From the NCBI GenBank assembly GCA_964410105.1, contig CAYPFY010000025.1:1-47168 (forward strand): a DNA stretch of 47,168 nucleotides. The letters are read 5' to 3'. Every line of letters starts with the position of its first letter. Within the stretch, counting starts at the first letter, position 1. This DNA is from CAYPFY01 sp964410105 (GTDB lineage: Bacteria; Bacteroidota; Ignavibacteria; UBA10030; SZUA-254). Positions 26,907 to 35,605 of this stretch are shown here, in pieces. A model generated the notes under the pieces. The model had not been told where the DNA came from and searched no databases. It saw only the letters and a list, made by a program, of their open reading frames with translations. Position numbers and translations under genes: made by a program.

Positions 26907-27173
26907 TCACGATTGCTTCTGCGTATTTGCCTCGATATTCAGAAGCAGATTCACGACGCCTCCTGCGGCGTAGAGAAGAAGGATTGGAACGATGGCCGCG
27001 ATGAGCCCGCCGCCGTAGTTGTCAATCACGGCGCGAAAATCTGGGAGCCTCATGCCGGCCGAAAAATACTGCCAGAAAAACACCAAAGCGTTGACGAGCC
27101 AGAGGACTCCGCCGATGACGGCGAGTTTCTGGCAAACATATGCCGCGTTCCGCAAACCCTTGTATTTATCCAC
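26907..27173 (-). CDS. Small two-helix membrane protein, unknown
   Basis: An 88-residue protein with membrane segments at about 18-38 (AVIGGVLWLVNALVFFW) and 55-80 (GGLIAAIVPILLLYAAGG). The start is GTG with GGAGGG 8 bases upstream, which makes it a believable gene despite its size. It is followed by a strong terminator, so it is probably a single-gene unit. No family is recognised and the neighbours do not suggest a role. Confidence 0.7.
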   Translation of the reverse strand: MDKYKGLRNAAYVCQKLAVIGGVLWLVNALVFFWQYFSAGMRLPDFRAVIDNYGGGLIAAIVPILLLYAAGGVVNLLLNIEANTQKQS

Positions 27174-27405
27174 AAATCAACCCTCCGATTGTGAAAGAGT
27201 ATTAATTATGGCTAGTTTTTGCCGGTGAAAAGTTAATTGATTTGTCAAGCACAGTCAATACAATATGTGACGCGGACGGCATGCGATTTCGCCTGTTTTT
27301 CGCTCAAAAGCCGTTTTATGGTCAGAATCCCGGATTCCGGATCGAGTCGAGGGTAAGCCTGAGGTGAGCACTCCGGGTTGAGAACCGGGGACTCTACAGA
27401 AACGG
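27174..27405. other. Spacer between the small membrane protein and the acyl-CoA ligase
   Basis: No gene is supported in this 232-base stretch. AT-rich sequence with TTGACA and TTGACT hexamers (minus strand, about 27241-27256) lies upstream of the small gene, but no well-spaced -10 box follows. A TTATCCACA string at 27166-27174 overlaps the GTG start. Confidence 0.4.
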
Positions 27406-29205
27406 TCAGTTTCCCGAGTACATCTTTTCAATAATCTCGCGGAATTTTTCCTCCACAACTTTTCGGCGCACTTTCATCGTAGGAGTCAGCTCGTTATTCT
27501 CGAGCGTCAGAGGCCGGCTGAGGAGGGTGAATTTTCTCACCCTTTCATACCCGGCGAGATCCTTCTGGATGCGTGCTATTTCGTCCTCAAAAAGCTCGCG
27601 GAGGCCGGGATCGTCGACAAGATGTGTCTCATTGTCACTGGAAGCATCCGGCGTCCTTACAAAATCTTTCACCTGAGCAAAGTCGGGAACAATCAGCGCC
27701 GCAAGGAACATGCGCCCGTCCCCGATAAGGACGAACTGGTCTATGAAGCTGCTCTGGAGAAAAAGGTCCTCGATGTGCTGGGGGGCGATATTCTTCCCTC
27801 CGGACGTGACGAACAGATGTTTCTTCCTGTCGGTTATTTTTAAGAAACCATCCGCGTCGAGGTCTCCGATATCGCCCGTATGGAGCCAGCCCTCGGAGTC
27901 GATCGTCTTACAGGTTTCATCGGGATTCTTCCAGTATCCTTTCATCACATTTGGGCCTTTGACGAGGATCTCCCCATCGGGCGCGATCCGGACCTGGACA
28001 TTGGGGATCGGTTTGCCCACGGTCCCGGGTTTTTGTTCGCCGAGCCGGTTCACGGAGATAACCGGGGACGATTCCGTCATCCCATAGCCCTCAATGATCT
28101 GAATCCCGACAGCCTCAAAAAACCGGCAGAGATCGGGAGAAAGGGCAGCGCCGCCCGAGACCATGAATCGAAGCCTCCCCCCTGTTCGCTCACGGATTTT
28201 TGAAAAAACCAGTTTATCGGCGACAAAATTCTGGAGTGCCAGATCCGGCCGGAATCTTTTCATCCTTCGTGCGTCGGCATATCTTTTCCCCACCCCTGTA
28301 GCCCACGCAAATAGTCCCTGTCTGCTTTTGGGGGACGCTTTCACCTGGGCGACGATGCGGGAATGCATTTTTTCGAGAAGGCGCGGGACGGTAGTGACGA
28401 CGGTCGGCTGGACCTCCAGAAAATTATCACGCACAGTATCTATGCTATCGGCATAGGCGATTGTTGCACCCTGAGAGAAGGCCGTATAATACCCTGCCAT
28501 CCGTTCGTATGAATGACAAATGGGGAGATAGGAAAGCAGGACATCGCTCGTCGTGAAGGGAATGCAGGCGGCGGATGCAAGAATATTGCTCACCAGATTT
28601 GCGTGCGTCAACACGACCCCTCGCGGGGAGCCCGTAGTTCCGGAGGTATAGATAATTGTCAGGATTTCCTCGGGTTTCGAGAGGGCAGTTTCTTCATCGA
28701 CATATCGGGGGCTTTGGGATGAAAAATCCTCCCCCATTTTCATGAGCGATTCAAAAGACACCAGGCGCGGGTCCGTTTCGCCCCGGGGCGACATGACAAT
28801 GACCTTTTCGAGCTGAGGGATGGGCCAGACTTTCAAAATCTTTGCAAGCTGGAGCTGGTTGGAGACGATCGCGAAGCGAGCTCCGGAGTCATTCAGCCCA
28901 TATTCCAGCTGTTTTGGGGTTTGCGATGGAAAAAGCGAGACGTTGATTGCTCCCAGCTTCATCATCCCCATATCTGCGACGACCCATTCGGGCCGGTTTT
29001 CGGAGATCATCGCGATCCGGTCGGCCCGTCTGGCCCCAAGGGCGGCGAGGCCAGCCGCAAACCTTTTTACGGAATCCCTCAAATCAGGGTAGGAGATGCC
29101 CTTGTACGATCCCTCTTTTTTATAGAGAAGCGAGGGCCGACTGTCGTGCGAGAATTTTCGAGTCACCATCTCGAACATTTCGGTGATCGTCGAGAATTCA
29201 CTCAT
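27406..29205 (-). CDS. Long-chain acyl-CoA synthetase (AMP-forming)
   Basis: A 599-residue ANL-family ligase that activates a fatty acid with ATP and CoA. The AMP-binding signature YTSGTTGSPRGV spans 186-197; YGMTESSP marks the A5 motif near residue 375; GWLHTGDIGDLDADG and ITDRKK are the hinge and A8 motifs; the C-terminal catalytic Lys region (NELTPTMKVRR) is present. Length and motifs fit the FadD15-like long-chain group used for fatty acid import or lipid recycling. It stands alone on the minus strand, divergent from the ribonucleotide reductase gene. The chain length of its substrate is not readable from sequence. Confidence 0.92.
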   Translation of the reverse strand: MSEFSTITEMFEMVTRKFSHDSRPSLLYKKEGSYKGISYPDLRDSVKRFAAGLAALGARRADRIAMISENRPEWVVADMGMMKLGAINVSLFPSQTPKQLEYGLNDSGARFAIVSNQLQLAKILKVWPIPQLEKVIVMSPRGETDPRLVSFESLMKMGEDFSSQSPRYVDEETALSKPEEILTIIYTSGTTGSPRGVVLTHANLVSNILASAACIPFTTSDVLLSYLPICHSYERMAGYYTAFSQGATIAYADSIDTVRDNFLEVQPTVVTTVPRLLEKMHSRIVAQVKASPKSRQGLFAWATGVGKRYADARRMKRFRPDLALQNFVADKLVFSKIRERTGGRLRFMVSGGAALSPDLCRFFEAVGIQIIEGYGMTESSPVISVNRLGEQKPGTVGKPIPNVQVRIAPDGEILVKGPNVMKGYWKNPDETCKTIDSEGWLHTGDIGDLDADGFLKITDRKKHLFVTSGGKNIAPQHIEDLFLQSSFIDQFVLIGDGRMFLAALIVPDFAQVKDFVRTPDASSDNETHLVDDPGLRELFEDEIARIQKDLAGYERVRKFTLLSRPLTLENNELTPTMKVRRKVVEEKFREIIEKMYSGN

Positions 29206-29320
29206 GCCGCAAGTTGTGGAAAGTGAGCGGGTTGGAGGGTCGCGAACGGATAAAACGTTTCTCTGAAAAATTTATGTCACGGAAAAAACGGAGTCTCACA
29301 AAATTTTAATAATTTTTTCC

Positions 29321-29349
29321 TTGACTTCTTCTCCACAACTGCATATATT
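29321..29349 (+). promoter_or_regulatory. Sigma-70-like promoter for nrdJ
   Basis: TTGACT (29321-29326), a 17-base spacer, TATATT (29344-29349). The expected start near 29356 leaves a leader of about 225 bases before the nrdJ ATG. Confidence 0.78.
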
Positions 29350-29467
29350 CCACACCACTGTTGCTCTACTTCGGGGGCAGGTCGACAGTCCGATGTAATT
29401 CCCTTCGTTGTTCAGGCACGCAGGCTGAAATTGAGCGTTATAGAAAATAGGAGGTCGTTCAATTCCA

Positions 29468-29581
29468 GTGGGTATGGATTTTTTTCAGTTCTCGTCTTTT
29501 TCACGCAATAGGGGAGAAATTCTGTGCGCCGGGACAGTTCATTTTATCAAAGTTTTCGTTCTTAATCAACAAGGAGGATAA
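29468..29581 (+). CDS. Possible leader peptide ending one base before nrdJ
   Basis: A short open frame (GTG at 29468 or ATG at 29474; 37 or 35 residues, MDFFQFSSFSRN at the front) ends in TAA at 29579-29581, one base before the nrdJ ATG and downstream of the nrdJ ribosome site. An AGGAGG stands at 29449-29454, 13 bases before the GTG, rather far. The coding nature is uncertain; if translated it would run ribosomes through the nrdJ ribosome site. Treat it as a candidate only. Confidence 0.25.
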   Translation: MGMDFFQFSSFSRNRGEILCAGTVHFIKVFVLNQQGG

Positions 29582-29582
29582 G

Positions 29583-32318
29583 ATGGCAAATCCGGAAATG
29601 GCCATTCTTGGTGGCCTGGAAGGACAGGAGACGGCAACACCTGTTCAAAGGGCTGAGGGAGTGGCAAAAAAGCGCGGGTTGACCTTCAGGAGGTATTACA
29701 CGAAGCCCGGCGTCCATCCATTCGATGCGATCGAGTGGGAGTTTCGCACGGCGGTCATCACTAATGAAAAGGGGGAGACGATTTTCGAGCAGAAGAACGT
29801 GGAGATCCCGAAATCGTGGTCTGTGACTGCCGGAAATGTCGTCGTTTCGAAGTATTTTCACGGAAAAATCGGCAGTCCGGAACGTGAGATAAGCGTCCGT
29901 CAATTGGTCGACCGGGTTTCCCGGACGATGACGGAGTGGGGCAAAAAGGGGGGATATTTCGCCTCCGACGAGGATGCCGACACTTTCTACGCCGAACTGA
30001 CCCACATGCTGGTGAACCAGTATGTCGCCTTCAACAGCCCCGTCTGGTTCAATGTGGGAGTTGAGGAAAGGCCGCAATGCTCGGCATGCTTCATCAATTC
30101 GGTGGAAGACACGATGGAGTCCATTCTCGAACTCGCACGGACTGAAGGACGTCTGTTCAAGTGGGGTTCGGGAACGGGTTCCAATCTTTCGAGTCTGCGG
30201 TCTTCCCGTGAAAGTCTCTCGGCGGGGGGAACGGCTTCGGGCCCAGTTTCATTCATGAAGGGATATGATGCATTTGCCGGAGTCATCAAATCAGGCGGCA
30301 AGACCCGGCGAGCGGCGAAGATGGTCATCCTCAATTCGGACCATCCGGACATCATGGAGTTCATCCGTTGCAAGGCCGAGGAAGAGAAGAAAGCGTGGGC
30401 GTTGATCGACGCCGGGTATGACGGCGGCTTCAACGTGCCGGGGGGCGCATACGATTCCATCTCGTATCAGAACGCAAACCATTCGGTGCGGGTGACCGAC
30501 GATTTCATGCGGGCGGTCATCGACGACCGCGAGTGGTCAACGAAGGCTGTGCGGGACGGCCACGTGATGGACAAGTTCCGCGCCCGGAAGATCATGCAGG
30601 AGATGTCGGAGGCTGCCTGGGTGTGCGGAGATCCCGGATTACAGTTGGACACGACGATCAACAACTGGCACACCTGCTCGAACACGGCGCCGATCAACTC
30701 CTCAAACCCTTGCAGCGAATACATGTTCCTGGACGACACGGCATGCAACCTGGCATCGCTGAACCTCATGAAATACCGGTCCGGGGACGGCGAGCTGGAT
30801 ATCGAGTCATTTTGCCACGCGGTCTCGGTCACGATCACGGCGCAGGAAATTGTTGTCGACAGGGCCAGTTATCCTACGCCCAGGATCACGCAGAACAGCA
30901 TTGACTACCGTCCCCTGGGTCTGGGGTATGCGAACCTGGGTGCGCTTCTCATGGCGCGCGGGCTCGCGTACGACAGCGATGAAGGGCGATCATATTCGGC
31001 TGCGGTCACAGGGCTGATGGGGGGGCAGGCCTACAAGCAGTCGGCTCTCATCTCCAAGGAAATGGGTCCTTTCAAGGGTTTTGAGAAAAACCGCGAGCCG
31101 ATGCTCAAGGTGATGAAGATGCACGGTCTGGCCGCCGACAAAATTGAGGACCGGCAGGTCCCGGGCGGGCTTCTCACGGCGGCGCGGAAAGTCTGGGACG
31201 ACGCCTATGCGATTGGCCGGGAGTACGGATTCAGGAATTCGCAGGCGACGGTGCTGGCGCCGACCGGGACGATCGGGTTCATGATGGACTGCGACACGAC
31301 CGGCGTGGAGCCCGACATCGCGCTGGTAAAATACAAGAAACTCGTCGGGGGCGGTCTGCTGAAAATCATCAACCAGACGGTGCCCCAGGCCTTGAAGAAG
31401 CTGGGCTACATTGACGAGCAGATCGAGCATATCGTCGCCTACATAGACAAGAATGACACCATCGAGGGGGCCCCGCATCTCAAGGAAGAACATCTCCCCG
31501 TATTCGACTGCGCGTTCAAGCCAGCGAAGGGGGAGCGTTCGATCGACTACATGGGCCACATCAAGATGATGGCTGCCGTGCAGCCCTACATTTCGGGGGC
31601 GATCTCGAAGACGGTGAACATGCCGAACGAGGTGACCTCCGACGATATCTCCAAAGCCTACATAGAAGCGTGGCGCCTCGGGCTGAAGGCGATAGCGATC
31701 TATCGTGACGGGTGCAAGAGAACCCAGCCTCTCAACACCAGCCTGGAGCAGACGGGGGTTTTCAAGCAGAAGGCGGTGCGCCGGCGTCTTCCGGACGAGC
31801 GGCAGGCCGTGACGCATAAATTCTCGGTGGGAGGCCACGAAGGCTATATCACGGTTGGCCTTTACGAAGACGGGATGCCGGGTGAGATTTTCATCACCAT
31901 GTCGAAGGAGGGCTCGACCATTTCGGGGCTCATGGACGCCTTTGCGACCTCTGTCTCGATGGCGCTCCAGTACGGGCTCCCCTTGCGGGTGCTGGTTGAA
32001 AAATTCTCCCACATGAGGTTCGAGCCGAGCGGTTTCACCGGGAACAAGCAGATTCCGATGGCGAAATCGGTCCTCGACTACATTTTCCGCTGGATGGGGA
32101 AAAAATTCCTTGCGCCCGATGAGCAGCCCGCTGTCGTTGAGGAAATCGGCGACCATACCGAGACGATAGCAGCTGCGCCGACACGGGAGCAGGCAGAAAG
32201 GGAGGTGTTCCAGACACAGTCGGATGCTCCCCCGTGTCACCAGTGCGGGAGTATAATGATCCGGAGCGGAAGCTGTTACAAGTGCAGGAATTGCGGAGAG
32301 ACCTCCGGCTGTTCGTAG
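29583..32318 (+). CDS. nrdJ: Class II (adenosylcobalamin-dependent) ribonucleotide reductase
   Basis: A 911-residue cytosolic enzyme making deoxyribonucleotides from ribonucleotides, using B12 to form the thiyl radical and so independent of oxygen. AAGGAGGATAAG precedes the ATG. Seen: the first redox cysteine region RPQCSACFINS (C166/C169), the NPCSEY motif (C377 radical site, E379), and DTACNLASLNL (C388), all expected in the reductase barrel. The C-terminus ends in a CxxC-rich zinc-ribbon-like tail (CHQCG ... CYKCRNCGE, about 884-906), used in this subfamily for electron delivery. Length fits vitamin B12-dependent NrdJ. No NrdAB or NrdDG gene is nearby. A clean terminator follows. Confidence 0.95.
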   Translation: MANPEMAILGGLEGQETATPVQRAEGVAKKRGLTFRRYYTKPGVHPFDAIEWEFRTAVITNEKGETIFEQKNVEIPKSWSVTAGNVVVSKYFHGKIGSPEREISVRQLVDRVSRTMTEWGKKGGYFASDEDADTFYAELTHMLVNQYVAFNSPVWFNVGVEERPQCSACFINSVEDTMESILELARTEGRLFKWGSGTGSNLSSLRSSRESLSAGGTASGPVSFMKGYDAFAGVIKSGGKTRRAAKMVILNSDHPDIMEFIRCKAEEEKKAWALIDAGYDGGFNVPGGAYDSISYQNANHSVRVTDDFMRAVIDDREWSTKAVRDGHVMDKFRARKIMQEMSEAAWVCGDPGLQLDTTINNWHTCSNTAPINSSNPCSEYMFLDDTACNLASLNLMKYRSGDGELDIESFCHAVSVTITAQEIVVDRASYPTPRITQNSIDYRPLGLGYANLGALLMARGLAYDSDEGRSYSAAVTGLMGGQAYKQSALISKEMGPFKGFEKNREPMLKVMKMHGLAADKIEDRQVPGGLLTAARKVWDDAYAIGREYGFRNSQATVLAPTGTIGFMMDCDTTGVEPDIALVKYKKLVGGGLLKIINQTVPQALKKLGYIDEQIEHIVAYIDKNDTIEGAPHLKEEHLPVFDCAFKPAKGERSIDYMGHIKMMAAVQPYISGAISKTVNMPNEVTSDDISKAYIEAWRLGLKAIAIYRDGCKRTQPLNTSLEQTGVFKQKAVRRRLPDERQAVTHKFSVGGHEGYITVGLYEDGMPGEIFITMSKEGSTISGLMDAFATSVSMALQYGLPLRVLVEKFSHMRFEPSGFTGNKQIPMAKSVLDYIFRWMGKKFLAPDEQPAVVEEIGDHTETIAAAPTREQAEREVFQTQSDAPPCHQCGSIMIRSGSCYKCRNCGETSGCS

Positions 32319-32335
32319 CTCAAAGAGGAAGAGAG

Positions 32336-32370
32336 GGCACACTGTCTCCGGGCGGTGTGCCTTTTTTTTT
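32336..32370 (+). terminator. Intrinsic terminator of nrdJ
   Basis: GGCACAC (32336-32342) pairs perfectly with GTGTGCC (32355-32361), followed directly by nine T. It begins 17 bases after the stop codon. Confidence 0.92.
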
Positions 32371-32397
32371 GCATTCGTCGGCCTTATTCATTATACT
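32369..32397 (+). promoter_or_regulatory. Probable promoter of the lipoprotein-protease gene group
   Basis: TTGCAT (32369-32374), a 17-base spacer and TATACT (32392-32397); TTTGCA with an 18-base spacer is an alternative. It begins within the T-run of the nrdJ terminator and would start transcription about 22 bases before the lipoprotein ATG. Confidence 0.5.
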
Positions 32398-32425
32398 TTC
32401 CGAGATTCCCACCCCGAAACCAACA

Positions 32426-32935
32426 ATGAAGCTTTACCTTTTCATCCTTGCGGGGGTTATGGGGTGTTCATCATCCCGGCCCGAAACGGCGCGGATGTCG
32501 ACTCCGACTCCTCACCCGGCTCCTCCGGTCGTTGAAGTGCAGAGGCCGGTTGTTGAAGCGCAGAGGCCGGTCGAACGCTCCCAGAAATCTCCCGGGATTC
32601 CATGGAAGCCCCACTTTGTGGCCACAGGTTCTTTTTCAGGGATCATGGTTGAATTCACGGGTATGAAGAAGGGAAAGCCTCTCAACGCTCGTTTCGCCTG
32701 CATCGAAGTCGGTCAGGCGGGCTTGCCGGACGTGAAGACATATACAACGACAATCAATCCGTTGCGTCAGGCTTTCTTTGAGATTACCCCCGGGGTTTAC
32801 ACCGTACATCAGACCCGGGCCTGGGCGGATCAGTCTTCCATCCGCGATCTGAGGGTGAAAGAGGGGCATTATTCGGTTCTCCACATCGCCGTGATCAACC
32901 CAAAGATCAGGGATATTACTGAAAAATACCGTTAG
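32426..32935 (+). CDS. Lipoprotein of unknown function
   Basis: A 169-residue protein with a lipoprotein signal (MKLYLFILAGVMGC, Cys14), then a Ser/Pro-rich linker with a duplicated VVE(V/A)QRP unit (about 35-48), then a beta-rich domain (about 60-165: SGIMVEFTGMKKGKPLNARF, ITPGVYTVHQTRAW). The domain with its ITPGVYTV turn resembles small transthyretin-like folds, but I do not recognise the family. A longer frame reaches back into nrdJ; this ATG is chosen because it gives the lipoprotein signal and lies after the nrdJ terminator and a promoter. First of three plus-strand genes. Confidence 0.75.
   Translation: MKLYLFILAGVMGCSSSRPETARMSTPTPHPAPPVVEVQRPVVEAQRPVERSQKSPGIPWKPHFVATGSFSGIMVEFTGMKKGKPLNARFACIEVGQAGLPDVKTYTTTINPLRQAFFEITPGVYTVHQTRAWADQSSIRDLRVKEGHYSVLHIAVINPKIRDITEKYR
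32531..32572 (+). repeat. 21-bp tandem repeat, two copies
   Basis: GTTGAAGTGCAGAGGCCGGTT followed directly by the same unit with two changes. It encodes the duplicated VVEVQRP / VVEAQRP linker and could vary in number between strains. Confidence 0.85.
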
Positions 32936-32965
32936 GATCCGCCGTCACTCCACCAACGAATAACC

Positions 32966-33817
32966 ATGCGCTGGACACTTTTCCTCCTTCTGACCTTTCA
33001 ATTTGCGTTCGCCGGAAACAACCTTCCTCAGATAAAGATCTCAGCCACAATCAAGGGGAAGAACCACAAAATTCTTCAAAAATATTTCAAGCAGCTCGAC
33101 TATCCCCCCGACGACTTTGACCCCCCGGTCGGGCCGATACTGACCGATGCCCTTCCGAAAGCCTACCGGACGGGATGCACGCAGATGATATCGCAGTGGG
33201 GAAAAAAGGCGAAGGGGACCGGCAAGATCTTTCCGCGGTATCTCCACATGAAAACGACGCCTGACAGCGTGATACACGTTTTTCTTGCTTACACCTGTTT
33301 TTCGGACCTTCCAGAATTCGGGAACACCTACTACGATGAGCGGCTCGGGATCCTGGAGATCCGGCCCGCAGCGTCGATGCTTACAATGTTCCCGCTCTCA
33401 GGACCCTGTACGGAGTGCCCGGAACTCTCGCGCATGGCACTCGCGGATGACACCCTGCAGATCGACGGGTCGCCCGTGGTCACCATCGTATCGGCCAACT
33501 CGCGTGAAAACCCCTGCTGCAAGGATGTTTCATCTCTTGACGAAAAAAACGTCTATTACTTCATGCTCGACCCGAAGGGCATCCGGCTGGTGGCGACCGT
33601 CCTCGAACACCGGAAGGAGGTCGTGCGAAGGGAGGGGATGAAGGATTCCACAGGAGAATACTCGACCACGCGATTTCTGGAGCGGGATCGTTCCGGCGAC
33701 ATCAGAAAAATCACCACTTCGTACGAGAAAACGGCCAACGACCAGGATGCAGGGAGGGGATTCATCACCATGGAGTGGAACAGGAAGCGGAAGGCCTTTG
33801 ATGAACTCCGTCGCTGA
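32966..33817 (+). CDS. Secreted protein of unknown function
   Basis: A 283-residue protein with a signal peptide (MRWTLFLLLTFQFAFA, cleavage about residue 16). The mature part has six cysteines (CTQM, YTCF, GPCTECPE and NPCCKD), suggesting disulfides outside the cytoplasm. A charged C-terminal half ends in KRKAFDELRR. No domain is recognised. No clear ribosome site precedes the ATG. It starts 30 bp after the lipoprotein gene and ends 66 bp before the protease gene, so the three are probably one transcript. Confidence 0.72.
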   Translation: MRWTLFLLLTFQFAFAGNNLPQIKISATIKGKNHKILQKYFKQLDYPPDDFDPPVGPILTDALPKAYRTGCTQMISQWGKKAKGTGKIFPRYLHMKTTPDSVIHVFLAYTCFSDLPEFGNTYYDERLGILEIRPAASMLTMFPLSGPCTECPELSRMALADDTLQIDGSPVVTIVSANSRENPCCKDVSSLDEKNVYYFMLDPKGIRLVATVLEHRKEVVRREGMKDSTGEYSTTRFLERDRSGDIRKITTSYEKTANDQDAGRGFITMEWNRKRKAFDELRR

Positions 33818-33883
33818 ATTTCGCCGAAGACTCTCGCCATTCCCAGGAGACGCCACGGGGAGGCACGAAAGCGCGGGTACGCG

Positions 33884-34603
33884 GTGACGGGAGGTCAGGA
33901 GAAGCGCTCTCTGCACGAAGTCCTCCGGCGCCACTCCGTCCTTCTGATCAACCGCGAGGAGCGATCGATCGGGACCGGCGTGCTGGCGACCGTCCGGGGA
34001 AGACAATTTGTCCTTACGGCGGCGCACAATCTTCACGGCGGCCTGGGGCTTTTCATCATGGGATCGCAATCGCTCGAGCCGAGCGGCGACATCTGGGCGA
34101 ATGATGCACTGGACCTCGCCTACATCAGGATAGAAGCGGTGGGAAGAGGGAGGAGAATCGACTCGTTTGCGATCGACCGTGATGACGCCCATCCTCCGTA
34201 CGATGACCGGAGCATTGCAATCTGCGGCTATCCGTCGGCCATGGCCCGGTTCGACCTGCAGGGTGGGATTCCGTCGGGAAAATCCTTTCTCCTGACCACA
34301 CATCTCCTGGAGCCCGGGGCGTGGCCCTCGGGGATCGCTGACAGCGGGAAAAACCCCAACGACAATTTTCTACTCGATTATGGATCGACCCGGAACAGTC
34401 TTGCGGGTTCAGGGATGGATCCGCGGGGATTGAGCGGCGCGGGTGTGTGGTCCTGCGAAGCGCTCACCTCACGCGAGGGAACATTCCGTTACAAACTCTT
34501 CGGCATACAGACCGGAGTCTACCGCAATGAGGGTATGCTGGTCGGCTCATTCATAAGGCCGCTCATCGGCCAGATTGAATCCAACCCTAAGCTGCATCCC
34601 TGA
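33884..34603 (+). CDS. Trypsin-like serine peptidase homologue, cytosolic
   Basis: A 239-residue protein with the chymotrypsin fold triad in order: His48 in LTAAHNL, Asp77 in LDLAYIRI, Ser184 in GLSGAGVW. The GTGVLATVRGRQFVLTAAH strand pair is typical of this clan. It has neither signal peptide nor membrane helix, unlike DegP-type enzymes and unlike its two exported neighbours. Stand-alone cytosolic trypsin-like domains occur in bacterial conflict and stress systems, so regulation or defence is possible (inference). The start is GTG; no good ribosome site is seen, and the true start could be nearby. Confidence 0.75.
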   Translation: MTGGQEKRSLHEVLRRHSVLLINREERSIGTGVLATVRGRQFVLTAAHNLHGGLGLFIMGSQSLEPSGDIWANDALDLAYIRIEAVGRGRRIDSFAIDRDDAHPPYDDRSIAICGYPSAMARFDLQGGIPSGKSFLLTTHLLEPGAWPSGIADSGKNPNDNFLLDYGSTRNSLAGSGMDPRGLSGAGVWSCEALTSREGTFRYKLFGIQTGVYRNEGMLVGSFIRPLIGQIESNPKLHP

Positions 34604-34642
34604 TGGGACTCGGCCCGCCGCTTGTGCGACCGATGGTATTTG

Positions 34643-34673
34643 ATCGCGGGTCATATTCTGGACCAGCCGCGAT
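34643..34673. other. Inverted repeat at the convergent protease/hipT junction
   Basis: ATCGCGG (34643-34649) pairs with CCGCGAT (34667-34673), with a weaker GTC/GAC pair inside. It overlaps the last base of the hipT stop codon and lies 40 bases after the protease stop. It could end transcription from both sides, but no T-run follows. Confidence 0.35.
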
Positions 34674-35605
34674 TATATCTGGATCCTCGCCCGTCTGGTT
34701 TCGACCATGTTTGTATAGAGTTCTTTCATCGATTGGCTCAGGAAGCATACGCCGAGGAGACGGGTCCATTCGGGGAAAGCTGATTGCAGCTCTTGAACGA
34801 CCCCGGCGATGACGCGCGGCGGCAGATTCAACCTCTCCCTTCCGAAGTAATCAAGAAGCAGCCTTCTTGAAATGTTTTTTTTCTTTCCATCAAGGGGAAG
34901 TGCGAATTCCTCAATCAGGTTTTTCAGGGCAATGGACGTATTAAGCAGGTCGTAAGCGGGTGACAGCTCGATTTTCCCTTCACGCTCGATAAGAGAAAAA
35001 TTCTTGAGATGCATATCCTCATTTCCCACGATAAAACTGAAGAGGGTCAATCTGAAGAGTTTCACTTTGTCAAGGACGGGAAACGTGCAGAGCCGTTCAA
35101 TAATCTCGGCCACCTTTTCCATGCTCGAATCGTATTTGGTATCCCGGGTTTTTCCTGAAAGCTGCGAAAAATCCTCCGATCTGCGTTTTCCCCGGCGTCC
35201 AATGCGGTCGAACCTTTTTATAAAATAGGTTAAAGAACCATCACGGGAATAGACAAGGCCGTGAAGAGGAATCTCAATTCCGGCTCTTGCGGCGAGGCGC
35301 ATCGTGACATCTTCGTTCTCCGGCAGCTCGGGATAAAGATCCGTCTGGGGTTTTAGTATGAATTCTCCCCAGCGATCGATCAGCTCAAAGCCTCCATTTC
35401 GGGCAACGAGACGGGCACTCAGTTTCGGTTGAACCCCCTGGATCGACACCTTTCCCGCCCGCTCAACTGCCTCGCGCCGCTGCTCCTCGGCCGTGTACGC
35501 CAGATCCTCAAGAGTCCTCAGCCCTAGCGAGAGAAGCCGCAGTCCGCGCGGGGAATACTTCTCCCCCTCGGGAATAGCCTCGTATGTAATCGGGCACACG
35601 TTCAA
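34673..35605 (-). CDS. hipT: HipT-like Ser/Thr kinase toxin (short HipA)
   Basis: A 310-residue kinase corresponding to HipA without its N-terminal subdomain, as in HipBST systems. Seen: Gly-rich loop KVSIQGVQPKL with Ser54, ATP lysine in ILKPQ (K85), ENED (E98), catalytic loop GNEDMHLKN (N195, D197, H199, K201, N202) and the AYDLLN metal site (D219). All catalytic residues are present, so an active toxin is expected. The studied HipT phosphorylates tryptophanyl-tRNA synthetase; the target here is unknown. The start is TTG, overlapping the hipS stop as TTGA, the same kind of coupling as ATGA. The E. coli autophosphorylation motif is SIS; here it is SIQ. Confidence 0.88.
   Translation of the reverse strand: MNVCPITYEAIPEGEKYSPRGLRLLSLGLRTLEDLAYTAEEQRREAVERAGKVSIQGVQPKLSARLVARNGGFELIDRWGEFILKPQTDLYPELPENEDVTMRLAARAGIEIPLHGLVYSRDGSLTYFIKRFDRIGRRGKRRSEDFSQLSGKTRDTKYDSSMEKVAEIIERLCTFPVLDKVKLFRLTLFSFIVGNEDMHLKNFSLIEREGKIELSPAYDLLNTSIALKNLIEEFALPLDGKKKNISRRLLLDYFGRERLNLPPRVIAGVVQELQSAFPEWTRLLGVCFLSQSMKELYTNMVETRRARIQI

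Larger units (their letters stand above)
29206..29582. other. Divergent region between acyl-CoA ligase and nrdJ
   Basis: A 377-base region holding the nrdJ promoter, a leader of about 225 bases and a possible short reading frame, all listed separately. The half near the ligase is AT-rich, but I see no well-spaced promoter for that gene. No NrdR-type palindrome and no convincing cobalamin riboswitch is seen. Confidence 0.5.

Noticed and set aside
27166..27174. Perfect DnaA-box sequence TTATCCACA
   Set aside because: Single site, overlapping the GTG start of a small gene; no cluster of boxes, no AT-rich unwinding region and no dnaA or dnaN nearby, so not an origin.
29356..29582. Cobalamin riboswitch upstream of the B12-dependent reductase
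   Set aside because: Fragments such as GGGGCAGGTCGACAGTCCG resemble parts of the B12 box on either strand, but the order and the other conserved blocks are missing.
30990..32342. 450-codon open frame opposite nrdJ
   Set aside because: Antisense shadow of a certain gene; no domain or ribosome site.
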